Program-made: the position numbers and the translations under genes
The notes under the pieces: generated by a model
The model's input: the letters and a program-made list of their open reading frames with translations, nothing else
Told to the model about the DNA's origin: nothing
Database searches by the model: none
Shown: piece after piece, positions 13,565-26,500 of the stretch
Numbering within the stretch: the first letter of the stretch is position 1
How the letters are laid out: each line of letters begins with the position of its first letter
Assembly: GCF_037038585.1 (NCBI RefSeq)
Contig: NC_092520.1
Span: 55,394,501-55,458,500 of the forward strand
Source: Patagioenas fasciata
Lineage: Eukaryota > Chordata > Aves > Columbiformes > Columbidae
DNA: 64,000 nucleotides
Reading direction: 5' to 3'

Positions 13565-15395
13565 AAACACTTAAATTCCCCTCAAAACACAATTTTTATG
13601 CCCAAGAGCCAATGAGATTTGCCACAAAATAATGGAACACAAGGGCTGGTTTTCTTACAAAAAGATATGAGCACCTTTCTTTTCCAGGCTGAGGGAATAA
13701 ATCCAGCTTCATTCAAATGACCCAGCACAAAACTGTGCAATGGTCCAATCAGTTTATGTACAGAAAATACCAGGAATCAGTCCCACAACAGTCTGAGGAG
13801 CTTCAACAAAATTCTCAAGGCATAGCTTGTCCCAAAACACAGGAACAAGAAACAAAGCAAAGGCCAAGTCTTTCACTCCATTACACAAGTTAAACATAGC
13901 TAAGATAGCCAAGTAAGCAAAGGCAAAGCTGGAGGGAGCTATGGTGGCAGGAAGACAGGGGTTGAAGGGAGTTATATGCGTGTCTTCATATGGATATCAA
14001 GTTCCCAGCACAGCAATGGAGAGAAAAGAGACCATTGTTTTCTGGAAAACTGGAAGCTGGAAGACACGTGAGTTACGGTCATGATGGAAGAATTTGCAGT
14101 TGCACAAGAGAACAAAGCTGAAAATGTAATAAAGGGAGAAACATAGCCTCACAGATGAATGTTTTCCAACATCTAATCCCTGCAGATCCCAGCCAACACA
14201 AAGAAAATATCACAGAGGAAGGGCATCTCTTGCAGCTTCCCTTACCCCTCAACCTGAACACTCAGCCATGCACAATGTCATTTTGGGTTTACACCACAGA
14301 AGAGACAACAAGCTCAACCTCTGGATTTTTACATGAGAAAGACTAAAAACTGGACTAGTAACATAAATGTCCCTAGAAGCAGCAGTGTCAGGAGCAGAAA
14401 AGAGAAGCCTTTCCCTGAAGCTGAAGTGAGTCTGGTTCTTGCATACTCCGAGTCCATCTTATGTAATTCTGGATAAAAAGGTGTTTACAAAGGAATAAAC
14501 ATATAAATTAGCCCTGCTTGAAGAGTCTTTGCTCATGGGGAGAGTAGGTTTGAGGTGGAGTTAACTTTGTTTATCTTAAGCCACCTGCATAGGGCTCCCT
14601 CTGAAGTCACTGGTGGTAGATCGGTGCCTGCCAGAGGGACATGGACCCACATTCCATATTGCAACCAAAGTCCAACTCTGCTGGACTGGGACAGCAGAAT
14701 TGGTTGTTGGAGATCGCAGCTGGAGCCCACAGCAGCTTCAGTAGAGTTACCCACCTTCAGCAGTGTTATCCACTCAGCCTGCCCCTTCCACAACCCCTCT
14801 GGGAAGGGGTGCTTATGCTTGTCAGGAAGCTTCTCTTCCTCTTCCTCTTCTTCCCCAGGGCTCAGACTCAGACGTAGCAGTCCCCAGGCAGCGCTTCTGT
14901 CCTTCAACACTCGTTCCAGCCTTCTGGTTATAGCGTGGCAGCACATTGTAACCTTCTGATGCGCCCTGGCCAAAATTTGCCTAGAGACTAGCCCCTGGGA
15001 TTCAATAAGCTTTACACCAACCAAATTGACATTATCAACAAAAGAATAGGTGAGTTTCCTGCATCAAGTAAACATGATGACCTAGGCTTGGACTCAAGTC
15101 TCCTACCTCAGATTGGATTAGATCCCAGCTGATAGCTGCTTGGATTGACCTAGCTTTCCACCACCAAGAGAAACCCAGTCTGCAAGACCTGAAAGTGCTA
15201 TGATGGGGGAAAACACTTGAAACTCTTTTTTTTTTTTTTCCTTTCTGCTGCCATGTCCTACAATAAATAGGTCAGAATGCCATGTAGATGAGACTTAGAT
15301 CTACGGTCATGCCCCTATTGCTTGACCCAGAAGCACTTCCCTGTGTCCTTAAGTGAGTTCTGGCTACAGCCTGACACCACAGCAGAGTGCAGGTC
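13565..15395. other. Intergenic sequence with one longer minus-strand open frame
   Basis: A 163-codon frame lies on the minus strand at 14,533-15,024. It includes a run of seven glutamates that comes from a CTT/CCT-rich tract at about 14,839-14,861. I recognise no domain in it. A T tract occupies 15,226-15,239. No gene is called. Confidence 0.5.
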
Positions 15396-15470
15396 ACAGA
15401 ATCACAGAATGTTAGGGATTGGAAGGGACCTCAAAAGATCATCCAGTCCAATCCCCTCATCGGTTACTCA
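15396..15470 (-). mobile_element. Short CR1 3' terminal fragment
   Basis: The plus strand reads CACAGAATCACAGAATGTTA, then GGAAGGGACCTCAAAAGATC, which is the reverse complement of the CR1 3' end. Only the last 75 or so bases of the element remain. The variant matches the copies at 26.3 and 29.6 kb. Confidence 0.8.
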
Positions 15471-16426
15471 CCCACATCCAGGTCCTTTCTCTCTCTTTTC
15501 TCTCCTGAGAGGAGATCTTGGCACAGAGGCTGAACAGGAGCTGTTGCAGACTCCATGCTCAATGCTGCTGTGCAAACATGCCTACCGCTGCTTTCCCTTC
15601 TCCCTCTTCCCTGCCAGTGCCTCTGTGCGTCACCTGCAAGCTGGAGGGTACCAAGGAGGCAGAGAGCGGGCAGAGAGCCAATGCATCAGCAAACATGTCT
15701 GTGGACCCCATTTTATCATGCTGGGGCATTAACTGATTAACAAATAGCTTGTTCCCATTGAATTCTGACACACATCCAAAGGTACACCCAACTCTAGCTT
15801 TTTTTTTTTTTTTTTAAATATCTATAATGTGATTACATCCGGGTTTGTGTCCACACAGCAAAACCAAAGAGCATTCATCATAAGAATAATGATGTAAATG
15901 TGGCTACTTATCCTTCAGTGATTGCCCATCTGGCAAAAAGGTTTAGAAAATGTAACAATAGTTTTGAAATAAATAGGAGGAAAGTAAAGACCGGCAGTGT
16001 ACTTTCCACATCAACGGCAAATATACTACTCATGTGGAAAGTAAACAGCTTCAGACAAGAGAACAAGCCGCAGTGGATAACTTTACCCCTGTGAGCTGCA
16101 GGATCGGATGCCAGTGCATTAAGACTGAGGTAGAAAATCCGAAGTTCATCACCTCACATTGCAAAACCAGCTATTAAAAGCTGTATCATCTGTGGCTGGA
16201 TAATAACAGGAGGCCAGCTGAAATTCAGAGGATTAAAAAACCTTGCCACATATTTTAAAAGCTTACCTCCTTGCATGAATATGGAGTGCTCAATATGGTT
16301 GGTATAACTCCATTCTATAAGCCTTGCTTGAAACTACCACCCTGGTAGGGCTGTTTTTGAGATGCAGAAGGATGTCTGCATGGAGAAAGAGATGCAAACC
16401 TGAAACTACTGAGAAAAATGCAAAGG
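15471..16426. other. Intergenic sequence, no supportable gene
   Basis: Contains a T17 tract at 15,799-15,815. Overlapping open frames at 15,520-15,770 have no recognisable motif. Confidence 0.55.
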
Positions 16427-16570
16427 AATCATAGAATAGTTCGGGTTGGAAGGGACCTCCAAAGGTCACCTAGTCCAACCCCCCTGCAAAGAGCAGGGAC
16501 ATCTTCAACTAGATCATGTTGCTCAGAGCCCGGTCCAGCCTGGACCTGAATGTCTCCAGCACCTATCAAG
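16427..16570 (-). mobile_element. CR1 3' fragment just upstream of the CLDN10 promoter
   Basis: The plus strand begins GGAATCATAGAATAGTTCGG and continues with GGAAGGGACCTCCAAAGGTC, then ATCTTCAACTAGATCATGTT, the reverse complement of a CR1 3' end. It belongs by eye to the same variant as the copies at 19.3 and 33.3 kb. It stops roughly 70 bases before the CpG island. Confidence 0.85.
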
Positions 16571-16639
16571 TCGCTGCCACCCTGTCCCATGCCCTGCCGG
16601 GCTCACCTGCAGGGGAAGGAGAAGTTAAAGCCTAATTGT

Positions 16640-17560
16640 AGGTCGTGCCGCCGTTCGTTGGGGTTTTTTTTCAGGTCTGTTTTTTATTGCTGCGCCGGGG
16701 GATCGCCCCGCTCCCCACGCCGTGCCGCAGGGCTGGGGTCCGCCCCGGGGGGCAGCGCCCCGCTCCCCGCCTCGCTGGGGCCGGGGGGACCCCGGGCAGG
16801 CTCCGCGGGGGACGGGCGGGGCGGGGGCGGCCCCGGGGGCGCGGGGAGCTGCCTCTGCTGATTGGGCTGCGCAGCCCAGGGCGGCCGCCACCGTCCCGCT
16901 CCGCCCGCTGCCGCCGCCGGGACTCCGCCGCTGCCGGGACTCCTGCCGCCGCTGCCGGGCTGCCGCCGCCGCGGCGCCGCGCCGCCTGCACGCCCGTCCG
17001 TCCACCCGCTGCCTGCTGCCGGGCCCATGGCGAGCACGTCGGCGGAGATCATCGCCTTCCTGCTGACCATCTCGGGTTGGGTGCTGGTATCCTCCACGCT
17101 GCCCACCGACTACTGGAAGGTGTCCACCATCGACGGCACGGTCATCACCACCGCCACCTTCTGGGCCAACCTCTGGAAAACCTGCGTGACCGATTCCACT
17201 GGTGTCTCCAACTGCAAGGACTTCCCATCCATGCTGGCGCTGGACGGTCAGGCTCCCGCCGAACCCCATCCCAATTCAGTTTCCCCCACCATACACACTC
17301 CGTGCCGATCTGTGGGAATCGGGGACTCTGGGGCTTCCCCCGGGCCGGGCGGGCGCTGCGCTACGGCGGGGCTGGAGGGCAGCGGGGGTCGGGGCGCACC
17401 GAGCGGGCCCGGGGGGCAGCGGGGACCCCGTGGAGGCGGCTTCCACGCGGGCTTGTGGGCAAGTGCCCTCCTGTCCCCGAGCAGGTGGCAGCGCACTGCT
17501 TGTGCACGCCCGTGGAAGTGGCTCTTTTCCCCAGACACATGCTGATTGAGCTTATATTCG
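16640..17560 (+). promoter_or_regulatory. CLDN10: CpG island with GC boxes at CLDN10 exon 1
   Basis: This block is very GC-rich and dense in CpG, in sharp contrast to its AT-rich surroundings. Overlapping GC boxes (GGGCGGGGCGGGGGCGG) lie at 16,814-16,830, a typical Sp1-type array. No TATA box is evident, and the transcription start cannot be fixed from the sequence. No ATG occurs between about 16,660 and the CLDN10 start codon, which suits a 5' leader. The island covers the whole of coding exon 1 and the start of intron 1, so it is most likely the promoter of the claudin-10b-type transcript. Confidence 0.75.
17027..17246 (+). CDS. CLDN10: CLDN10 coding exon 1 (isoform b type)
   Basis: Encodes residues 1-73 plus one base, covering TM1 and extracellular loop 1. 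The donor is GACG|GTCAGG. The Kozak context is mixed: C at -3 but G at +4. The reading frame stays open into intron 1, but that extension has no claudin features. Confidence 0.96.
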
Positions 17561-20500
17561 GTTCCTAAGTGCCCGGTTTAGCCTTTCTCACTCTCGCTAC
17601 CTCTTGTTTTTTTTTTTCCCTCCTCCATCGGAAGACTCTGTGTGTGTGGATTTGACACAAGAAGAATGCAGGAGAATTTTTCCTGCCAATTTATTTTCTG
17701 ACTGTCGTGACAATCCTCTTTTTTGTGCTTTTGCCAGCCGTGCAACGGTCAGTGAAGAAGAACAAGCCTTGGCGTCATGTTGGTTTAATTAATGTTCCTT
17801 TCCTTTTTTTGCTAAGTGGTTATTAACTCGGATGTAATTGCTTTGTTGATAAATGACAGTGTAAAAGCTTGGGGCAGTAAGGGATGCAAAGGTATGCGAA
17901 AGTGATGCATAGCTCGGCTTGGATTCAGGACAGTGTTACTTCGAAGCAAAACTGAGAGTTTTGCTCTAGTGCCTGACACCGAAGACAGAGTTGGTGCTGG
18001 GTTTCTTCTCTGGTGAGGGGGAAACATTTTTGCCCTTTAGGAAAGCCCAACTGGGAAACTGGGTCGCTGCAGGAAATCTGTACAACTAAACTTTTAGTTG
18101 ATAAATCTGCACTGATCACGGCTGGTAGAAACGGGGAAAGTGCAGATTGCATCGGTTTGCAGCCTCAGGAGTGAGTGTAACAAAAGGGAGGTAAGCTTTT
18201 TAAAATGATGGCACCGTTTCTGAGTTTTTATAGTCATAAACTAATAAACTACACAGGGTCCCAGTGTCTGTGATACTCCTACTGTCCGCGATCTGGCCAG
18301 GCACTCCCTTTGCACTGGACTTTGGGTGTGGATTTTGGTGTGAAAGGTTTGTTTGAAAGGAAAAGAAAGCCTGTTAATCAAATCACTAACAGAGATTAAT
18401 ATTATGATAACAGGGGTTAATATTGTTGTGAAGCTAATTAATACTAATACCAGAAGACATTTAAGCTCTATGCACAAAGGGCTAAAAGAGGTCAAGACAC
18501 TAAAAAGAGGTAATGCAGGGAACACTTAAGCGTCACTATTGCAAGATGCTTCCCTTGTCTGGAGAAGTACCATTCCCCAGACCTTATTTTGACCCAGCCC
18601 CATGGTCACAGAGGGGTTTTCCAGTTCCTGTGAAAGGTTAGGAGAGCTGGCTCAACTCCATTGGCATCAGTGACCCTATGGTCAAGTGTAGCAGCTGAGA
18701 ATGTGGTTTCCAGGCTTGGGCAAGGAGCTGTGGTCTGTGTGTAGGCAGGCACAGGGTGATCAGCAGCGTGTAACATTTCAGATCCACTGAATCTATTGTT
18801 TAGCAGTTCTTTCAGTTCTGGGTTAATCTGTTTTCGGAATAAAAAGACCATAGTTACAAACAAAGTATACAGAATTGGGAATATTTTAAATTTAAAAAAA
18901 AAAGAAAAGAAGCACAACAGCAGTCCTTACCACCCCTTCCTCCAAATTCAAGTCTGCGATACCTAATGTGTTGGTTAACACGTTCCACTTGCCCAAGAAA
19001 TTAGTTCCTGAGGCACCTGCTGCACAGTGAAACAGCCATCCGAGCTCTAACTCATTTTGGAAAGAAATGGGTCCGAAGTGCACATCTGGAAGGGCCTTAT
19101 CCTGTCCTCCTGGCCAGACTCTTTATTAGTAGTGGGAAGAAGCTTGGCCTCAGTGTTTCTTAATAACACCTCTAAATGCTGTGGGGCAAGATCCTGTGGT
19201 GCTCTGCTGGGAACCCGTTACCATCTGATAGTGGGTGGGTACGTCCCTGTTTCGCCCTAACCCTGCCCTGGTGCAGGTGTGTGCTTCGGGGTTGCAGTGT
19301 GTTACGCATAGCTTAGAAGGATTTGTATGACAGCATGGACAATGAGGGTGGTAAAACACTGGCACAGGTTCCCAGAGAGGTGGTAGATGCCCCATCCCTG
19401 GAGACATTCCAAGCCAGGCTGGACGGGGCTCTGAGCAACCTGATCTAGTTGAAGATGACCCTGCTCATTGCAGGGGGTTGGACTAGGTGACCTTTGAAGG
19501 TCCCTTCCGACCCAAACTTTTCTATGATTCTATGAAGCCAAATCTGCCCCAGCCCTCAAGTGGCCTCTCCCTTCCTCTGTGCCCAGACTTATGTGGCTAA
19601 GCCAAATCCCCTTCCCTGTGACCAGGAACATGGGAACTTCCGCACTCCATCCTCAAGTGAGGGACTCGGAAGACACAAAAAAGGGCAGCTCTGGCTTGCC
19701 ATTTTCCCATAAGTGTTTGTGAGCAGAACCAATAACCCTATCAAGATACACGTAGGAATAACGTATTGCTCTCCTCTAAATGGTAGGGCAGAATTGGGAA
19801 ATTGCTGTAATGCTTGTCCAGCGTGGCTCCACTCCACTCCACTCCTTCCTCACGTAACGGGAGAGGATTTGCCTTGCAGAGCAGTTCCTCTTCTACAGAA
19901 TTGTTTTTTTTGTCAAATTGGAAACCTCAGAGTTTTGACGGTCTTGTGCAGAGGGACAACTCATGTCTACCAGAAGGTCAGATGAAAACAAGAGGATAAG
20001 GGATCAGGGTATCGCCATGCTGTTTGTGTACTCCTTCTTCAGAAGCAATGTCCTAGTTTGGGTCCGGAGTAATCCGGAGATCATTACCCTTATTTTGGTT
20101 TGTGTCACGAAGTGCCCCAGATTGCCGTAGGGTAGTGGGCTTTCAGACCATCACTCCGCATGAGTGGCCACCAGAGAAACTTGCAACTGATGCCCCTCCA
20201 CCTTCATGCATTCCTGTACAAGAAATCAGCTTGGCCAGGCCTCGTTAAGGGCTCAGCCACAAATTCTGTGTGTGAGCAAAACTATTCTTGGTGCTGTAGG
20301 ACTTGCAATCATTTGGGGTTTACTTTTGTGTACTACAGGCCATAGGTGGAAACTCAGTGATGAAATCACCATCCTCAAAAGAGGACGTATTAGCTGCCAT
20401 GTTTCCAGCGGTGGATTTAATGACCTTCTGCAAGAACACAGCTGAACAAAAATTTACTTATGAGCTAAAAGAGGGTATTAGAGCATAGAAAAACATACAA

Positions 20501-23500
20501 ACGCAATGGGTGTGTACTTTTAGAAGGCATCTGCGATGTATCTGTAAGGCAACCTCTTATAATCCACGTGATGCAGACTGCCAGATGCCAGTGAAGGCAT
20601 TTATTGTGAAAGTGACAGTCCCCAGAACTTTGCTTATGTGTTTTTTTCTGAGTGTCATATGATAGGAATATATGAATCCCTCCGAACTCTTTGTGAGCAT
20701 GAGAGGCAAGTGTCGGAGCAGCGAGGCAAGAAAGTTGAAGTTCTAACAAGATTGATTTGAATGCAAGACAAAACACATTTGTTTAAAAGAAAAAAAACCC
20801 CACACTTTGAAATAGGTTTCTCTTGGAATGTAGCTAAACATGACTGATTGTCTGTTTGAAACATGGTTTTTGTTGCTTGGGAGCTTCATTTGGGTGGTCA
20901 GTGCGCACATGGCAAGCTTTGTACCAGAGCTGATGCAAAATACAGATGATAAATATTTGGAAAGAGGACAGTCCTTGGTCTTGAGTGGAAGAGTGTGAAG
21001 AAATAGGCAGCCCCCCCCTTACACTTCTCTGCATTATAGGCCTTGGCGAGCAATGTAATGTTCTTGCTTTCTAGGGAGCAAAGAAAAAGTTTAATTACTT
21101 TACAGCCAAATGCCATGCAAAGTTTTAACATAGGGTATAAGCAATAGAAGGCTGGATTTGGTGAAAAGATTAGTTTCACACTTTCAGGCTTCCCAATGCT
21201 CCAGTCAATCTAGTGGACTAACAGAGTCTTCTGCTCTTCTATGTTACTGGTGTAGATTGTGAATTTTTTTTCATATATTTTGTTTTTAGAAGGTGTGCTG
21301 GTTGGATGTTTGCTGTGGTGAACTGAAACAAGTTTCGCTGTGGCTGGCCTGCCTAATTGAGTGAAATATTTAATGAGGAAGGTTACTCATTCTGCAGAAC
21401 TGAGCAGTCCTCCAGCTCATGCTGTTTATAATTGAAAATGATTTCTGAGTGAGTTAATTATTTCTTGCTGTCTCACTACCCTCTACCTATTCTAAAACTG
21501 TGTATTGACCTTCAGGAACAGCTGAATTTCAGCCATGTGGTTCCATCATATGCTGGTTATTTTGTCTGAGGTGAATATTTACTGTTTCTCCTAGGAGGTT
21601 CAGACATAAATAAAAGTTTAGAGGACCTCTGGGTAAATATGTTCATGGTTCAGCACTTTAATGTGTCAATTAACTACTAACAGTGTCAATAAATTGGACC
21701 TGTCAAAAATAATAGCTTCCTTGCCAGTTTTCATCTCCTGCTTTAGCTGTGTGCTACAAGAAATGCATTACACATCATCAAAAGTAATAAAAGCCAACTT
21801 TTCCATGCCTATGGCAAAAAATAACAAAGCAAGACCGCTTTCTTCAGACTTGAGTTTTACAAACTAAGATCCACCTTTTGAAATCTTTGTGAAGCCCTTT
21901 TCCTATAGACATGCTTGAGTTTTGCTCAGGTGAAAACAATAGGAGTAAGAACAAGGGATTTGACTCAAAAGCAGGAGTCTACCTGTTACCTGAATTTGAA
22001 CTGAACTATTTGGGAGTACAGTGTTGTGTAATTTTACTCTGCCCAGCTGGATGAGAAGGGTGATCATCTCACCTGATTATAGTTAACCGCAATCTGGCTG
22101 TTCCCTGTGAGTCACCCTGGGCTCTCTGCTTCGTTTATTGTGAATGGAGAAAAGGAGGTTTCTCCAGAGGGCGGCTCATCCTTCTACTGTAGGAGTCTAC
22201 CCTATAGTTCAGTCTTAATTTACCTATCTATAATGATAGACACTTCAACAGGCACAAATGACTCTCTCTCTCTTACATTCCAACATGAGAGGCGCACAAC
22301 AGTTGCAGTTATTTCATTGACTGTTGTATTTCTTTAGCAGAAGGGTCACAGAAGCATGGTGCAAATGCAAGAAGTCTCCATGCATGCCAACAGACCTCGA
22401 TAAATGGCAGTAGGTTACGTTCGCAGATGTGCAGCGCAACACCTAAATTCCATAGCCCTGATAGAGTGTTAGGTGGCACAAATTGCTTCTTGTGTGCTGC
22501 TTGTTCCATCAAGCTGTGAATCAATGAGTTTTTAAGAAGTGTTGTTCAAACACGGAGCGGTCATCCTGTAGCTGATGTGCCTCCAGCAGTGGCCAAAGTG
22601 GGTGGCAGTAAGAGCGGAAGGTGGCCAGATATCAGTGATAACCATCTCCAGCTAAAGGACCTGCCAGCCAGACACAGGTTTCTCTTTAATGAATATATCC
22701 AACCTCTTTCTGAATCTCTGCAAACCTTTAGCATTTAGGTACCCTGTGGAAAGGAGTTCCACAACTTGGTTGGATAAACAAATGCACCTTTTGTTTTGAA
22801 ACTGCTGCCTTAAGTTTTTATTATGTGTCCTCTAGTTCCTGGTTTTATATCTATCTATCTATCTATCTATCTATATATATGTAGAGAAAGAGAGAGAGAC
22901 TTTTATGCAGGGTTGGTTTTTTGATCTGTTATTATGTAAAATTTGCTGTAATAGGCAGTGAAAATGTGGGTTAGCTCTCAACATTTCCACCCACTGGAGA
23001 TCAAAGCGAAAAGAATGAATACCCTGATAGTGGAAGCATGTTGTCATTTTAAATGAGATGTAACAAGAGGTTATGAAGAAAAGCATCTTGTCATGGTTAT
23101 TCAGCTGTGTAAGATTGCAGTGTTCCACCCTGTAAACAGTGATATGGATTATCGCAGTCTTTCCATTCCAAGATGTTCTCGGAAGGCACAAGAGGCCAAG
23201 CAACTGGTTGTCCTGTTGGAACGCCCTGCCCCTGGGAGGTCCTTCTCAGAGCAGCCTCAGCCACGTCAGCAGAATCGCCTGTGGCTAAACCCAGCCACAC
23301 TGGTCCAGGCTTAAGCATGGCAGTTTACCTCAAAGAGTTCCCGCTGTCCATGAAGCTGAGCACATGTTTGACTTGCAGAATGAGGGCCATCTTGGCTCTA
23401 AATCAAATCGGTGGCATGTCCAGGCAGGCTCAGGACTCCACCCAGGGTCGGCGCTGCCCATCTGCTGCCGTCGTATTGCACCCGCAACACACACGCACAA

Positions 23501-26500
23501 CAAGACTGACATGTAAGGCTTGCTTTGTGTGCACAGAGCGGCTCTGCAACCTGTGACAGCCGCTGCAGAGATTGCTTGGAGTTGCTCTTCAAAACCTCAT
23601 GGATATAACTTCTTGAACATACTGTACCCAATGCCACAGGTGTATTTTTGGCAGCCCTGGATACCATAGTGTGATTCTTGTGGACTGGCCTCAGGTGATG
23701 ATGCCCTGTGAATGTCATACATCACCTAGGAGAATGCACTCAATGGTAGGGTGACATTACTCCAGCCAAAGTCTGGTTCAGTTTGCTACAGTGAATGCCT
23801 GATGCACAGAGGAAGGGGAGCTACAGCAAAACCCCTTCTGGTTCCAGTTCTCGTGTCAGCCATACTCTTTCTCACCACAGGTTACATCCAAGCCTGCAGA
23901 GGACTGATGATCTCCGCTGTCTGCCTGGGCTTCTTCGGAGCCGTTTTCGGACTGGTCGGGATGAAGTGCACAAAAGTTGGAGGCTCTGATCAGACCAAAG
24001 CAAAAATAGCTTGTTTAGCTGGACTGATTTTCATACTTTCTGGTAAATATACCTTATTTCTTTAAGTTTGGGTAGTTGAGGTCATACCAGAGCTGCTGCT
24101 TTATTCTCAGAAACTCAGACACAGTTTTCCATGACTTCATTGGCTTCAGGGTGAAGCCCAAAGATCTTCTGCTGGCTCCACTGAATGGTTTGTCTTATGC
24201 TTTTCAGGGTTGTGCTCTATGACTGGCTGTTCCCTGTATGCAAACAGGATTACGTCTGAGTTCTTTGATCCTACTTTTGTTGCACAAAAGTAAGTACTTT
24301 CCTATACCCATAAATCTTTCAAACAAGTAGACCTTAGGTTTCATACTGCACACTAGAACCTGTTTACACAGAGAGCAGGAGCTTCTCCTGTCGGGCAGAG
24401 AAGGAGAGTGGGCTGCAGTTTTATTTAATTGTATTTTCCAACTGTAGTAACCATGTGCTGAAATATGATAAACTGACACCTCACCACACAGTAATTGCTC
24501 TGTCATTTTGTTTCCCAGGCTTATCATAGCTCAGCAGGGTTCTGCCCCACTTGCTGCAGAGCAAATGCGAGGAAAGCTTGCGTTTATGTGAGAGATGTAG
24601 CAAAGGGATTTTGCAAGACAGAGGCACTGACTGGGTGCATCATTCAACAGGGAAGAAAGAAAACTATTTCCTTAAGATTTTGCTAGAAGGTGGTTTCCAT
24701 AAAAGTGTTGAGCACAGCGCAATCTTGACTCCTCTTGAAGAGAGGTTTTTGGCAGGGCCTGTGGACATTTTGCTGACAGATCTTCAAATACAGATGACTG
24801 AAATTTGGATCATAAACCTTATTGTAACCTGTGATCATACAAGCACTAACATAAATGCTTTGACTGTACATGCAATGAAATTTAAGGGAGCGAGTGTTTA
24901 TAGAATTGCAGGATCTGTATCAAAGATAGTGAGCATCCCTAAAGACTCCCTTTAAAGCTGTGCAAGTTCTCAGGACCTACAAAGGTCCTGGTTCATGAAC
25001 CACTGCTTAGATTTTGGATTCATGTCTTTTTGACCAAGTATGAAAACATTGGCTGTAAACTATACCATTACAGACTTTCGTGTTTTGGCTTCTTACGTAA
25101 TGTAAAGTTATCTTCAAATACAAGAACTTCAAAGTTTTCTTGGTGGTGATTCCAGACTGTGTGAAGCATTTGGTATAAATTTCCCTGAGACCCAAGTAAC
25201 GGCTCAAATAAGAAGCCCTGAAACCCAGTTAAGGGCTCATTAAGGAGCCTGAGCCTTTCTGTTTCTTCTTGAGAGAAAGAAAATAGTCTGAATAAATAAT
25301 ATTAACTGAATCCATGTTTGCGGTAGGGCTGACACCATTTCTGCTGTCTTGAAAACAAGTTCATGTAAGTTTTCCTCCATAATTCTGCTATAGTTCCTGC
25401 TTGTTTGATACAGTGAGGACAGGATCCAAAGGCCTCCAGAAGAAACAAAGATGTGAGGTACTGGGAAGAAAATGGAGCCTGGCTATATAGCCAGAAGTTA
25501 ATAATTCATCAGGTTTACTGTTCCTAGTGAAAAATACCATGGTTCTTGCCAGAAGTCCCTTTCCTACACCATATTCTTATGCTGTTCTGCTGCAAAAGAG
25601 CAGGCAGACCTCGCAGTGGAGTTTTACTGCGAGCAAATAGGAAGTTCAGTTTAAATATTGAAATAAAGGCAGTAAAATATCTTTTGCAGGTATTACCTCT
25701 TTAGTTTTTTTCCTGCACAACCAGCATAGCTCAACTGCTTGCACACATATTCGTAACTACAAAGATAAAGGCCGAGAGGAGAGCCAGAAGTTATATTTGA
25801 ATTGCACACAGTGTAGCTCATTCAGTGACCTTGGGTCATATTAAGCTAAGGGTGGCATTCAAGTCCTTTCTCAACCAATGTAAAATATGCTGGAGTAATG
25901 TGTTCCATTGCCTGCTCTGAACTCTTTCTTTGATATGCATTTCAGAAGCATTTAATATGCTTTGTGGATATATTGTGGAAATTTGGCACTGGCTCTTCAC
26001 AGAGAGAGGGTGCTGCTATGGGTTTCAACCCTGAAGTTATTTTGGCAGCATCAAAGACAGGCTTGAGGTACCGTTAGTGGGAAGTGAATGACACGAGATG
26101 TTAAGCATCATCTCAGCCATCACGATTTCCCTCCAGCCTTCTACATTTGGAAGAAGCACCCTGAATGTATATGGGTGCAGGAGGAATCAGAGACCTGCCT
26201 AAAGCTCAAGAGACTTCTGGTTTGAATTTATGTACTGAGGAATGAATTTATGTATTCAGGAATTTGTGAACTGCAATATTGTGTCCAGTTCTGGGCCCCT
26301 CAGTTCAAGAAGGACAGGGAACTACTGGAGAGAGTCCAGCACAGGGCAACAAAGATGATGAAGGGAGTGGAGCATCTCCCGTATGAGGAAAGGCTGAGGG
26401 AGCTGGGTCTCTTTAGCTTGGAGAAGAGGAGACTGAGGGGTGACCTCATAAATGTTTGCAAATAAATAAAGGGTGAGTGTCACGAGGATGGAGCTAGGAT

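Larger units (their letters stand above)
17247..23880 (+). other. CLDN10: CLDN10 intron 1
   Basis: About 6.6 kb. It holds a CR1 copy at 19.3-19.5 kb, an older CR1-like fragment near 22.7 kb, an (ATCT)n microsatellite and a short CTCCA tandem at about 19,827-19,844. I searched its open frames for a second claudin first exon (a W...GLW...C...C pattern) and saw none. Confidence 0.85.

Noticed and set aside
16625-17269. 214-codon minus-strand frame across the CLDN10 CpG island
   Set aside because: GC-rich sequence suppresses stop codons; the frame is antisense to the real exon and is Arg/Gly/Ala-rich without structure.
23093-23556. Plus-strand frames of 73 and 127 codons shortly before CLDN10 exon 2, considered as an alternative first exon
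   Set aside because: They lack transmembrane character and the W...GLW...C...C signature, and do not end in a donor compatible with exon 2.
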